DNA from: Synergistes sp.
GTDB taxonomy: Bacteria; Synergistota; Synergistia; Synergistales; Synergistaceae
DNA length: 10,262 nt
Reading direction: 5' to 3'
Assembly: GCA_016288355.1 (NCBI GenBank)
Contig: JAEEYY010000103.1
Coordinates: 1 to 10,262 of the forward strand
A program made the translations under genes and the position numbers. A model generated the notes under the pieces. It made no database searches, was not told the origin of the DNA, and was given only the letters and a program-made list of their open reading frames with translations. Below are positions 1 to 6,900 of this stretch, one piece after another. Position 1 is the first letter of the stretch. Every line of letters begins with the position of its first letter.

Positions 1-1
1 A

Positions 2-628
2 TTAAAACCCGGAGACAAGCTCCCCAATGAACTGGAAATAGTAAAGCAGAGCGATATCGGCAGGACGTCCGTAAGGGAAGCGCTTTCGGCCCTCGAGCTG
101 ATGGAACTCATAGTCCGTTCTCCGGGCGAAGGCACTTATGTCACGGAGGACGCCCTCTTCGGCCAGTTCAGGCACAAGGGCGTACTTGAGAAGTTCCTTG
201 AGGATACGGAAAATGTGAACGGCTCTTTCGAGGCGCTTGAGGCACGGATGGTTCTGGAACCTTCGGTAGCCGTGATGGCCGTGCGCAGGGCCGAGCCGGA
301 ACAGATAGAGAAGATGGAGGAACTGATAGCAGCCTCGGAAAAAGCTCTAAAAGAGAACGACGTAAAACTGTTCCTTGATATAGACGCGGCTTTTCATTTA
401 AGCATCGCGGAAGCAACAAACAATGAAGTTTTGATGGGAATAGTCAAAGGCCTTATGGAAAGGGCCGACGTGCATATGTGGCAGCGCTACAAGGAAGATC
501 TCGGGCTGCTTGAAAAGACCATAGAGGAACACAGGAATATCCTGAACGCGATAAAGGACCGGGACCCGCGCAGAGCGGGCGGTTACTCGGAGAAGCATAT
601 CGCCCACCACCTGAGGTCAAATTCATAA
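2..628 (+). CDS. GntR-family transcriptional regulator, FCD (FadR C-terminal) type, 5'-truncated by the window edge
   Basis: The open frame runs in from the left edge; 208 residues are visible and the true start lies outside. The first ~45 visible residues are the end of a winged helix-turn-helix: a GDKLPNELE stretch, then the recognition-helix pattern GRTSVREALSALE, then the wing SPGEGTYV. This is the classic GntR/FadR DNA-binding signature. The rest is an all-helical FCD effector domain with the expected metal or ligand residues: Asp and His in DAAFH (about residues 128-132 of the visible part), His in EEHRNIL, and His in EKHIAHH. FCD regulators usually bind small organic acids and control the adjacent catabolic operon, often as repressors. 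It lies 56 bp upstream of the transporter genes on the same strand, so it probably controls them. An ATG at 101 also opens this frame, but it falls inside the HTH domain and is not the real start. Family assignment is firm; effector and targets are inference. Confidence 0.93.
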   Translation, partial: LKPGDKLPNELEIVKQSDIGRTSVREALSALELMELIVRSPGEGTYVTEDALFGQFRHKGVLEKFLEDTENVNGSFEALEARMVLEPSVAVMAVRRAEPEQIEKMEELIAASEKALKENDVKLFLDIDAAFHLSIAEATNNEVLMGIVKGLMERADVHMWQRYKEDLGLLEKTIEEHRNILNAIKDRDPRRAGGYSEKHIAHHLRSNS

Positions 629-644
629 ACTTTTCGTTGTGTAA

Positions 645-664
645 ATGAGAAGGGCTCTTCTCAT
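645..664. promoter_or_regulatory. Perfect inverted repeat upstream of the transporter genes: candidate operator or leader hairpin
   Basis: ATGAGAAG and its exact reverse complement CTTCTCAT flank a 4-nt GGCT centre in the short gap between the regulator gene and the binding-protein gene. It ends 6 nt before the AAGGAGG ribosome site. No T-run follows, so it is not an intrinsic terminator. As DNA it could be the operator of the adjacent GntR/FCD regulator. As RNA it would form an 8-bp stem next to the ribosome site. The sequence alone cannot decide between these. Confidence 0.5.
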
Positions 665-670
665 AATATA

Positions 671-677
671 AAGGAGG
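671..677 (+). promoter_or_regulatory. Shine-Dalgarno AAGGAGG that decides the start of the binding-protein gene
   Basis: AAGGAGG lies 7 nt before the ATG at 685 but only 1 nt before the in-frame ATG at 679. The spacing selects 685. The resulting N-terminus (MKKLVLVLL) is also a better signal peptide because the lysines sit directly after Met. Confidence 0.85.
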
Positions 678-684
678 AATGTAT

Positions 685-1659
685 ATGAAGAAACTGGTTC
701 TTGTTTTGTTAGTAGCTATGATGTGCGCCTGCGCTCTGGGAAGCACATCCGCCGAAGCCGCATGGCCGAAGGATAAGCCGTTCACAATGCTCATCCCGTT
801 CGCGACCGGCGGCGGCACCGACTTCAACGCAAGGCTCGTCGGCAGAATAATGGCTGACGTGCTCGGCGTACGGGTCAACTGCATCAACCGCACCGGCGGA
901 CAGGGCGTTGTAGGACACACAGCCATCGCCAAGGGCGAAGCTGACGGCTACACGCTCGGAGATATCGAAGACGAACTTACCACGATGCACTGGGCCGGCC
1001 TTACGGATCTGACTTACAAAGACCTCACGCCGCTCGCAATGATCGTTTCGGTAGGCGGAGCCGTATTCGTCAGGCAGGATGCTCCCTACAAAGACATGAA
1101 GGAACTGATCGCCGCGATCAAACTGCTTCCCGGCAGACTCAAGGCGTCCGGCGCCTCGCACGGCGGTATCTGGCACCTCTGCGAAGCCGGTATGCTCCAG
1201 GCTGAAGGCCTGAAGGTCACCGACGTAATATGGGTCCCGAACGAAGGCGCTGCGCCCTCCCTCCAGGATCTTGCAGCCGGCGGTCTTGACTTCGTAGTCT
1301 GCACGCCCAACGAAGCCGCTTCGCTGATCGACGCCAAAAAGGTACGTCCGCTCTGCACGATCACCAAAGAGCGCATAAAGATCTGGCCGGACGTCCCCAC
1401 ACTCAAAGAAGCCACAGGTTCCGACTGGCTCCTGAATTCATGGAGCGGCATAGCGGCCCCCGGAGCGATCTCGCCCGAGATGAAGCAGAACCTTGCTGAC
1501 GCCGTCAAAAAGGTATGGGAGACAAAGGAATTCCAGGAGACAATGATCAAAGCCGGCAAGCAGCCCTCTTACCTCGGTCCGGATGAATTCAAAGCTTTCC
1601 TGGCACAGATGGACGAAAACTACGGCAAGGTCATGAAATCCGTAGGACTTGCAAAATAG
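685..1659 (+). CDS. tctC: Tripartite tricarboxylate transporter substrate-binding protein (TctC/Bug family)
   Basis: This is the periplasmic receptor of a TTT secondary transporter; it captures a carboxylate and delivers it to the TctAB membrane complex. The 324-residue length fits the family. A signal peptide fills residues 1-26: KK, a hydrophobic core LVLVLLVAMM, and a probable signal peptidase I site after AEA or AEAA. The mature protein begins with the Bug hallmark KPFTMLIPFATGGGTDFNAR (residues 31-50), whose Gly-rich loop and Asp contact the ligand carboxylate. NRTGGQGVVGHTAIAKGEADGYTLG (68-92) matches the usual NRPGAGGxxGxxxxAxxxPDGYTL segment. Cys14 and Cys16 lie in the signal peptide but do not form a good lipobox. 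It is first in the transporter block, in the order binding protein, small subunit, large subunit. The ligand cannot be predicted; the dehydrogenases downstream suggest a hydroxy or oxo carboxylate. The symbol denotes the family, not tricarboxylate specificity. Confidence 0.93.
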   Translation: MKKLVLVLLVAMMCACALGSTSAEAAWPKDKPFTMLIPFATGGGTDFNARLVGRIMADVLGVRVNCINRTGGQGVVGHTAIAKGEADGYTLGDIEDELTTMHWAGLTDLTYKDLTPLAMIVSVGGAVFVRQDAPYKDMKELIAAIKLLPGRLKASGASHGGIWHLCEAGMLQAEGLKVTDVIWVPNEGAAPSLQDLAAGGLDFVVCTPNEAASLIDAKKVRPLCTITKERIKIWPDVPTLKEATGSDWLLNSWSGIAAPGAISPEMKQNLADAVKKVWETKEFQETMIKAGKQPSYLGPDEFKAFLAQMDENYGKVMKSVGLAK

Positions 1660-1664
1660 TTAAA

Positions 1665-1688
1665 AACTAAAGAACTAAAGATTTAAAG
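1665..1688 (+). repeat. Three tandem A-rich octamers between the binding-protein and small-subunit genes
   Basis: AACTAAAG occurs twice in direct tandem (1665-1672, 1673-1680), and a degenerate third copy ATTTAAAG follows at 1681-1688. The repeats start 5 nt after the stop codon of the binding-protein gene, in a 78-bp A-rich gap, the widest within the transporter-dehydrogenase block. There is no hairpin or terminator here. It may be an unstructured spacer that allows differential mRNA processing, a protein-binding element, or simply replication slippage in AT-rich DNA. Confidence 0.55.
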
Positions 1689-1737
1689 ACTGTAATCAAC
1701 CGTAAATAACCGGCTTTAGGAAAGGGAAGGGACTTAG

Positions 1738-2196
1738 ATGAAGATCAGCGATAAAATATTTGGAGCGATATTAATTTGTTTCTCAGTTTTTGTGTTGATA
1801 TATTCGAGGTCCCTCCCATCCTTGCCGGGATACAAATACGGAAGCGGATTCTTTCCCGCCTTCACGGCGGTATTCCTCCTGGGCTGCGGCATAATACTGC
1901 TGGCAAGAGGAATACGCTTCAAAGACAAGCTGCTGGTGTTGGGCGAATGGACTAAGTCGCCGAGACTTGTGGCAAATATCTGCCTCATCCCGCTAAGCAT
2001 CGTCTTTTACATGCTTGTTTCCGATCATCTTGGTTTTGTTCCCACGGTCATAATAATCACAACATTTACCATTTGGTGGCTGAGGAGAAAATTTATCTCC
2101 TCGCTGGTGATAACCACTATATGCGCGGTATTCGCCTACGTCTTTTTCTCGAAGATCATGCTTGTGCCGCTCCCCGCAGGTTTTTTAGGGTTTTAG
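1738..2196 (+). CDS. tctB: Tripartite tricarboxylate transporter small membrane subunit (TctB family)
   Basis: This is the small, poorly conserved integral-membrane subunit that partners TctA in the inner membrane. The 152-residue length is typical. Hydrophobic segments fall at about residues 6-23, 38-57, 78-96, 98-115 and 119-138, giving four or five membrane spans. Two features support TctB: GSGFFPAFTAVFLLGCGIILL (36-56), matching the usual Gly-Phe-Phe-Pro entry to the second span, and the C-terminal LVPLPAGFLG motif. It starts at an ATG preceded by a GGGAAGGG ribosome site and lies directly upstream of the large subunit with a 24-bp gap. Identification rests on hydropathy, length, these motifs and position between TctC and TctA homologues. 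Confidence 0.9.
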   Translation: MKISDKIFGAILICFSVFVLIYSRSLPSLPGYKYGSGFFPAFTAVFLLGCGIILLARGIRFKDKLLVLGEWTKSPRLVANICLIPLSIVFYMLVSDHLGFVPTVIIITTFTIWWLRRKFISSLVITTICAVFAYVFFSKIMLVPLPAGFLGF

Positions 2197-2220
2197 GACA
2201 GGACGGGAGGAAGAGCTGAG

Positions 2221-3714
2221 ATGTTGGATACTATCATTCAGGCAGCGCATATGGTCTTCCAGCCGCAGGTCCTGCTTATCATGCTGGCCTCGTCGGCATA
2301 CGGTATAGTGATAGGAGCGATACCGGGTCTTACCGCGGTAATGGCGGTATCGCTGATAATGCCCATCGCGATATTCCTTGACCCGGTGCCGGCACTGGCT
2401 GCGATAATAGCCTGCGACGGCATGGCGGTCTTTGCCGGAGACATCCCCGGAACGCTGCTGCGTATACCGGGTACCCCCGCGTCAGGCGCCTATACGGATG
2501 ACTCGTATAAACTGACGCAGCAGGGCAAAGCCGAGCTGGTTCTTGGCGCCAACTGCTTCTTCTCCGCCGTCGGCGGGCTGCTCGGGCTGCTCTCTCTTAT
2601 GATCGCAGCTCCGCTGCTTGCGGAATTTGCGCTTAAATTCAGCACATACGAGTATTTCTGGCTTTCCTGCCTCGGGCTCACATGCGCCACGTTCATGACG
2701 TCGCGCGACAGAGTAAAGGGCATAGCCTCGATGTTCCTGGGGCTTTTTATTACGACGATCGGATTTGACACCATCACCGGGCAGGCAAGATTTACTTTCG
2801 GCAGCACTGAGCTGCTGGCCGGAATACACGTCATCCCCGTGCTGATCGGTCTTTTTGCAATATCGGAAATAATGCGCCGCGTAAGCTCCACTACCCCGCC
2901 GGCAACGGCATACAGCGGCAAGATAGGATTTATATACAAGGGCGTTTTCAAATTATGGAAAGAGCATATTCCGAACTTCCTGAGGGGGAACCTTATAGGC
3001 ATTGTGGTAGGCGCTCTCCCCGGGGCCGGGGCTGATATCGCCGCCTGGCTCGCATACGCGATAAGCAAGAAATGCTCAAAGACCCCCGAAAAATTCGGGA
3101 CGGGCCATATGGAAGGCATCATAGAAAGCACCTCGGCCAACAACTCGGCGCTTGCGTCCGCCTGGATACCGGCATTCGTATTCGGCATACCCGGCGACGT
3201 TACCTCCGCTATGGTCATAGGGATACTGTATATAAAGGACCTGAAACCGGGGCCTACGGCATTCCTGCATCACCCTGAGGTCATATACAGCGTCTTCATG
3301 TGCTTTGCCGTGGCAAACGTACTGATGCTGATACTCGGATACTTCTCGATAAAAGGGTTCAGGCACATACTCAGGATACCGCCGTTCGTTATGCTTCCGG
3401 TAATACTTATCTTCTGCATAGTAGGCGCGTTCTCGATCAACAACAGCCTTTTCGGCGTTGCCTATATGCTCTTCTTCGGACTGCTCGGCTATATAATGGA
3501 GGAGAACGACTTCCCGATATCGCCGATGCTTTTGGCAATAGTCCTCGGCAACCTTCTGGAGAAGAATTTCATAATATCGATGATCAAATCGAACGGCCAT
3601 TTCGTGGACTTCTTCAACCGTCCGATCGCAGGTACTCTTGCGTTCATAGCGATATTTATCTGGGTATACCCGCTGCTGAAAAAAATATACAGAGCCGTAA
3701 AGGGCACTAACTAA
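2221..3714 (+). CDS. tctA: Tripartite tricarboxylate transporter large membrane subunit (TctA family)
   Basis: This is the main translocating subunit of the TTT system, a polytopic inner-membrane protein driven by an ion gradient. At 497 residues it has the normal length. The two internal-repeat signatures are present: IGAIPGLTA (31-39) with GDIPGTLLRIPGTPASGAYTDD (73-94), and GALPGAGADIAAW (264-276) followed by KFGTGHMEGI (291-300) and FGIPGDVTSAMVIG (321-334). Most of the rest is hydrophobic, with a basic cytoplasmic tail. One oddity is the usual EGVxAPEAANNA loop, which here reads EGIIESTSANNSA (299-310). The paired Asn and flanking Ala survive, but the Ala-Pro-Glu part is replaced by Glu-Ser-Thr-Ser. 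Likewise GIPGSxT is GIPGDVT. These changes suggest a divergent subfamily and perhaps an unusual ligand. A GGGAGG ribosome site lies 10 nt before the ATG. Confidence 0.95.
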   Translation: MLDTIIQAAHMVFQPQVLLIMLASSAYGIVIGAIPGLTAVMAVSLIMPIAIFLDPVPALAAIIACDGMAVFAGDIPGTLLRIPGTPASGAYTDDSYKLTQQGKAELVLGANCFFSAVGGLLGLLSLMIAAPLLAEFALKFSTYEYFWLSCLGLTCATFMTSRDRVKGIASMFLGLFITTIGFDTITGQARFTFGSTELLAGIHVIPVLIGLFAISEIMRRVSSTTPPATAYSGKIGFIYKGVFKLWKEHIPNFLRGNLIGIVVGALPGAGADIAAWLAYAISKKCSKTPEKFGTGHMEGIIESTSANNSALASAWIPAFVFGIPGDVTSAMVIGILYIKDLKPGPTAFLHHPEVIYSVFMCFAVANVLMLILGYFSIKGFRHILRIPPFVMLPVILIFCIVGAFSINNSLFGVAYMLFFGLLGYIMEENDFPISPMLLAIVLGNLLEKNFIISMIKSNGHFVDFFNRPIAGTLAFIAIFIWVYPLLKKIYRAVKGTN

Positions 3715-3744
3715 AAGCGGCTGACAGGGAGGCTACAGGTAAAA

Positions 3745-4776
3745 ATGAAAGGCAAAAAGACTCATATCCATATCGAAAACAGCCGCAGCTCCGCAGAGGT
3801 CTTCATAGCAACTGAAAAACATGTCGAAGCTCTGCTCGCGCGCAATGCTGATATAGCGGATCAGCTTGATATCACCATCGGAAGCAGCGCGTATGATGAG
3901 ATAGAGAGATGGACGAAAGAAGATTTTGACGAATACTACGGCTACATGAAGACCGCAGACATAATGGTAGGCTACAGCTTCCCCACCGCGGATATAGCAA
4001 AATACGCGCCCGATCTCAGATGGATACACTTTATAAGCTCGGGCGTCGAGCATATCGCTCCTTTTGACTGGGTGCCTGAAGGAGTAACGCTTATCAACAA
4101 CAGAGGCGTGCATCTGCCGAAGTCGGGAGAATCATTCGCGATGTTCCTGCGCATGCTGAACGCGGCGATGCCGAGGATGCTCACAGGACAGAGAAACCAT
4201 AAGTGGGACAGAGTCTTCACAACGATAATAAAGGGCAAGACACTGGTCGTATTCGGAGTCGGACATCAGGGCGGAGAGGTGGCACGCCGGGCAAAAGAGA
4301 TGGGACTGCACGTTATCGGTGTAGACCCATACCGCAAGGATCACCCCTGCTGCGACCGCGTAGTCGGCATGGACAAGATGAAAGAGGTCTTTGCTGACGC
4401 CGACTTCCTGGCCATAACAGCGCCCCTCACAAATGAAACGCGCGGCATCATCGGCAGGGAACAGATGGGCTGGCTTCCCGCCAGAGCCGGCATAATGAAC
4501 GTCTCAAGAGGCCCGCTGCTCGACGAGAAGGCTCTGCACGACAAACTGTGCGCCGGAGAGCTGTCGGGCGCTGTCCTTGACGTATTCGAGACCGAGCCGC
4601 TGCCGGAGGATTCACCGCTTTGGACCACGCCGAACCTTATCATCACGCCGCATGTATCCTCCGACGACCTTATAAACTATATTCCGCTCACTCTGGATCT
4701 GACGATCGAAAATCTGCGCAATGAGATCGCGGGACGCCCGCTGAAAAATATCGTAGACACTTCCAGGGAATTTTAG
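3745..4776 (+). CDS. D-isomer-specific 2-hydroxyacid dehydrogenase, paralogue 1 of 3
   Basis: A cytosolic NAD(H)-dependent enzyme interconverting a (2R)-hydroxyacid and its 2-oxoacid. The 343 residues have the family layout: a split catalytic domain around a central Rossmann domain. Visible elements are SSGVEH (98-103) in the substrate-side region, GVGHQG (171-176) as the dinucleotide loop, and Asp194 at the end of the second Rossmann strand, which favours NAD over NADP. The full catalytic set is present: Arg255 in NVSRG, Glu284 in FETEPLP and His303 in TPHVSS. It follows the TctA gene by 30 bp and shares long identical stretches with the next gene, for example the PKSGESFAM segment and the WDRVF...IKGKTLVV block. 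Substrate is unknown; glyoxylate/hydroxypyruvate, 2-oxo dicarboxylates or aromatic or branched 2-oxoacids are all possible for this family. A GGGAGG site lies 12 nt before the ATG, slightly far. Confidence 0.92.
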   Translation: MKGKKTHIHIENSRSSAEVFIATEKHVEALLARNADIADQLDITIGSSAYDEIERWTKEDFDEYYGYMKTADIMVGYSFPTADIAKYAPDLRWIHFISSGVEHIAPFDWVPEGVTLINNRGVHLPKSGESFAMFLRMLNAAMPRMLTGQRNHKWDRVFTTIIKGKTLVVFGVGHQGGEVARRAKEMGLHVIGVDPYRKDHPCCDRVVGMDKMKEVFADADFLAITAPLTNETRGIIGREQMGWLPARAGIMNVSRGPLLDEKALHDKLCAGELSGAVLDVFETEPLPEDSPLWTTPNLIITPHVSSDDLINYIPLTLDLTIENLRNEIAGRPLKNIVDTSREF

Positions 4777-4791
4777 ACGGAGGATAATGAG

Positions 4792-5817
4792 ATGAAAGAA
4801 AAACTCCATGTACATATAATGAACAACAGGCACTCAGCATACGTCTATCAGGCGACTGAGCAGCAGGTGGCGGACGCGGTGGCGCGCAACAAGGATATAG
4901 AGGACGCGTACGAGATCACGATGGGAAGCAGCGAATATGACTATGACCGCTGGACCGAAGCCGACCTGCAGGATTTCTACGGCAGGATGAAGACGACCGA
5001 CGTCCTGATGGGCTATACATTCCCGACGGAAAATATCAGAGGATACGCCCCGCGCCTGAAATGGATACATTTCAACAGCTCCGGTGTCGAGCATATAACG
5101 CCGTTCGACTGGGTACCGGAAGGGATACAGCTGACCAACAGCAGGGGCGTACACCAGCCGAAATCCGGTGAATCTTTTGCGATGTACCTCGGGATGCTGA
5201 ACGCCCGTCTGCCCCGCCTCTACACCGCGCAGCGCAAGGGGAAATGGGACAGGGTCTTCACAAGCGTTATCAAAGGAAAAACGCTGGTCGTTTTAGGCCT
5301 CGGCTGCCAGGGCGGCGAGATGGCAAAACAGGCTAAAAATATGGGGATGAAGGTAATAGGCATAGACATTTGCGTAAAACAGCATCCATACTGTGACGAA
5401 GTCGTCACAAAAGAAAGGATGCGCGAAGTTTTTGCCAATGCTGATTTTCTGGCTATATGCGCGCCTCTAACCAAAGAGACCTACAGGATCATAGGTGATG
5501 AACAGTTCGGGTGGCTGCCGCCCACCGCGTCGGTATTAAACGTCGCGCGCGGCCAGCTGTGGGACGCAGAAGCGCTCGACCGCAGGCTCCGCGCAGGAGA
5601 ACTTGCCGGAGCGATAACAGACGTCTTTGACAACGAACCGCTTGAGCAGGAATCGCCGCTGTGGTATACGCCGAACCTGCTCTTCACGCCGCACGTCTCT
5701 TCGGACGACCCCGTCAACTATATGCCCAGAAGCCTCGATATACTGATGAGGAATATCCGGAATTACGTAAAAGGCCTCCCGCTTGAGAACGTAGTCGATA
5801 CGGCCAGGGAATTTTAG
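4792..5817 (+). CDS. D-isomer-specific 2-hydroxyacid dehydrogenase, paralogue 2 of 3
   Basis: This has the same fold and expected reaction as the preceding gene, to which it is clearly closest; the two align nearly end to end. In its 341 residues I see SSGVEH (97-102), the NAD loop GLGCQG (169-174), Asp192, and catalytic Arg253 (NVARG), Glu282 (FDNEPLE) and His301 (TPHVSS). The residues after the catalytic Arg read QLWDAEAL instead of the more usual PLLDEKAL of paralogue 1. FDNEPL replaces FETEPL. These are active-site-proximal changes compatible with a different substrate. Paralogues 1 and 2 share an HPxCD motif after the second Rossmann strand (HPCCD, HPYCD) that the third copy lacks. A GGAGG site 8 nt before the ATG starts 2 bp after the upstream stop, suggesting translational coupling. 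An ATG at 4787 is out of frame and stops almost at once. Confidence 0.92.
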   Translation: MKEKLHVHIMNNRHSAYVYQATEQQVADAVARNKDIEDAYEITMGSSEYDYDRWTEADLQDFYGRMKTTDVLMGYTFPTENIRGYAPRLKWIHFNSSGVEHITPFDWVPEGIQLTNSRGVHQPKSGESFAMYLGMLNARLPRLYTAQRKGKWDRVFTSVIKGKTLVVLGLGCQGGEMAKQAKNMGMKVIGIDICVKQHPYCDEVVTKERMREVFANADFLAICAPLTKETYRIIGDEQFGWLPPTASVLNVARGQLWDAEALDRRLRAGELAGAITDVFDNEPLEQESPLWYTPNLLFTPHVSSDDPVNYMPRSLDILMRNIRNYVKGLPLENVVDTAREF

Positions 5818-5827
5818 GAGCAGCGGG

Positions 5828-6871
5828 ATGAGGGATCCTGACAAGATCAATATCATGTTCCTTACCGCGGAAGACAGTCTGAAGGTCTTCCGCATGACGC
5901 GTGAACGCATCGACGCGGCTCTTGAGCGCTTCCCCGAATTTAAAAACAGGGTGAACACATATATAGTCAGGACCAGCACGAGCTTCGAGAACGACCCGAG
6001 CTGGAACGATGCGGATCACGTCATCTTCAGGGAGGGCATAAAAGACGCGGATATCCTGATCGGCTATATGTTCCCTCTTGCCGATATCAACGAAAGCCTT
6101 GCCCCGCACCTGAAATGGATACATATCATAGGAGCCGGGGTCGAGCATCTCAACCCGCTCAGCTGGCTTCCCGATAATGTTATCCTGACGAACAACAAGG
6201 GCGCGCACGCGCCTAAGACCTACGAATACGCGATGATGGCCATGCTTATGCTCGCAAACCATATGCCGCGCCTTGCGACGGCGCAGAGAAAGAGCCTCTG
6301 GGACGGGCACTTTGTCACCGTTATCAAAGGATCGAGCATCGCGGTGCTCGGCGCCGGAAAGCAGGGCTCCGCTGTGGCACGCGCCGCAAAGACCCTCGGG
6401 CTTTCCGTCACCGGCATAGACATAGATCTTACCCCGCGAGAGAATTTCGACAGAATCTGTCCGCCCTCCGCGCTGCATGAGGTGCTGTCCGCGTCGGATT
6501 ACGTCGCGGTCACGCTTCCGATGACGAAAGACACCGAAAAGTCCATCGGAGAAAAGGAATTTGCCGCAATGAAAGAGGGGGCCGGCTTCTTCAATATCAG
6601 CAGGGGAAAGATAACAGACACTGCATCCCTTATAAAGAATTTGGAAAACGGACATCTTTCCGGCGCCGTCCTTGACGTCTTCGAGACCGAGCCGCTGCCT
6701 GCTGACTCTCCGCTCTGGAAGACGCCAAACCTTATGATATCTCCCCATATGGGCTGCGACGATGAAGAAAACTATATCCCCAGGACCTTTGATATAGTTT
6801 TCAGCAACTTAACAAAAATGCTCGCCGGTCAGCCGATGGAAAACGTCGTAGACAGGCAAAAAGGCTATTAA
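5828..6871 (+). CDS. D-isomer-specific 2-hydroxyacid dehydrogenase, paralogue 3 of 3 (divergent copy)
   Basis: At 347 residues it is the third consecutive member of the family. It has the NAD loop GAGKQG (175-180), Asp198, and catalytic Arg259 (NISRG), Glu288 (FETEPLP) and His307 (SPHMGC), so it should be active. It is visibly more distant from paralogues 1 and 2: the N-terminus is longer, the PKSGESFAM segment reads PKTYEYAMM, SSGVEH reads GAGVEH, and the cysteine motif after the second Rossmann strand is absent. All three keep a similar C-terminus ending in N-[IV]-V-D plus five or six residues. The stop codon of paralogue 2 overlaps its AGGAG ribosome site (5816-5820), 7 nt before the ATG, so the two genes are probably translationally coupled. 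Substrate is unknown and likely differs from that of the first two copies. Confidence 0.91.
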   Translation: MRDPDKINIMFLTAEDSLKVFRMTRERIDAALERFPEFKNRVNTYIVRTSTSFENDPSWNDADHVIFREGIKDADILIGYMFPLADINESLAPHLKWIHIIGAGVEHLNPLSWLPDNVILTNNKGAHAPKTYEYAMMAMLMLANHMPRLATAQRKSLWDGHFVTVIKGSSIAVLGAGKQGSAVARAAKTLGLSVTGIDIDLTPRENFDRICPPSALHEVLSASDYVAVTLPMTKDTEKSIGEKEFAAMKEGAGFFNISRGKITDTASLIKNLENGHLSGAVLDVFETEPLPADSPLWKTPNLMISPHMGCDDEENYIPRTFDIVFSNLTKMLAGQPMENVVDRQKGY

Positions 6872-6900
6872 ATATAAGTTAAAATCAGGGAGGAATCAGC

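Noticed and set aside
645..674. Promoter with -10 CATAAT at 662-667 overlapping the inverted repeat
   Set aside because: Transcription would start near 674, inside the AAGGAGG site, destroying it. The only -35-like word (TTGTGT) is at 19-bp spacing and poor.
679..684. Upstream ATG for the binding-protein gene
   Set aside because: It is only 1 nt from the Shine-Dalgarno; the next in-frame ATG at 685 has proper 7-nt spacing and gives a cleaner signal peptide.
3300..3710. Plus-strand 136-codon frame inside the TctA gene
   Set aside because: It is out of frame with a complete TctA protein, has no ribosome site, and its translation resembles no family.
5714..6748. Long minus-strand open frame (344 codons) opposite dehydrogenase paralogue 3
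   Set aside because: It lies antisense to a clear full-length family member with intact catalytic motifs. Its translation shows no recognisable domain, and it is explained by GC-rich third-position codon bias.
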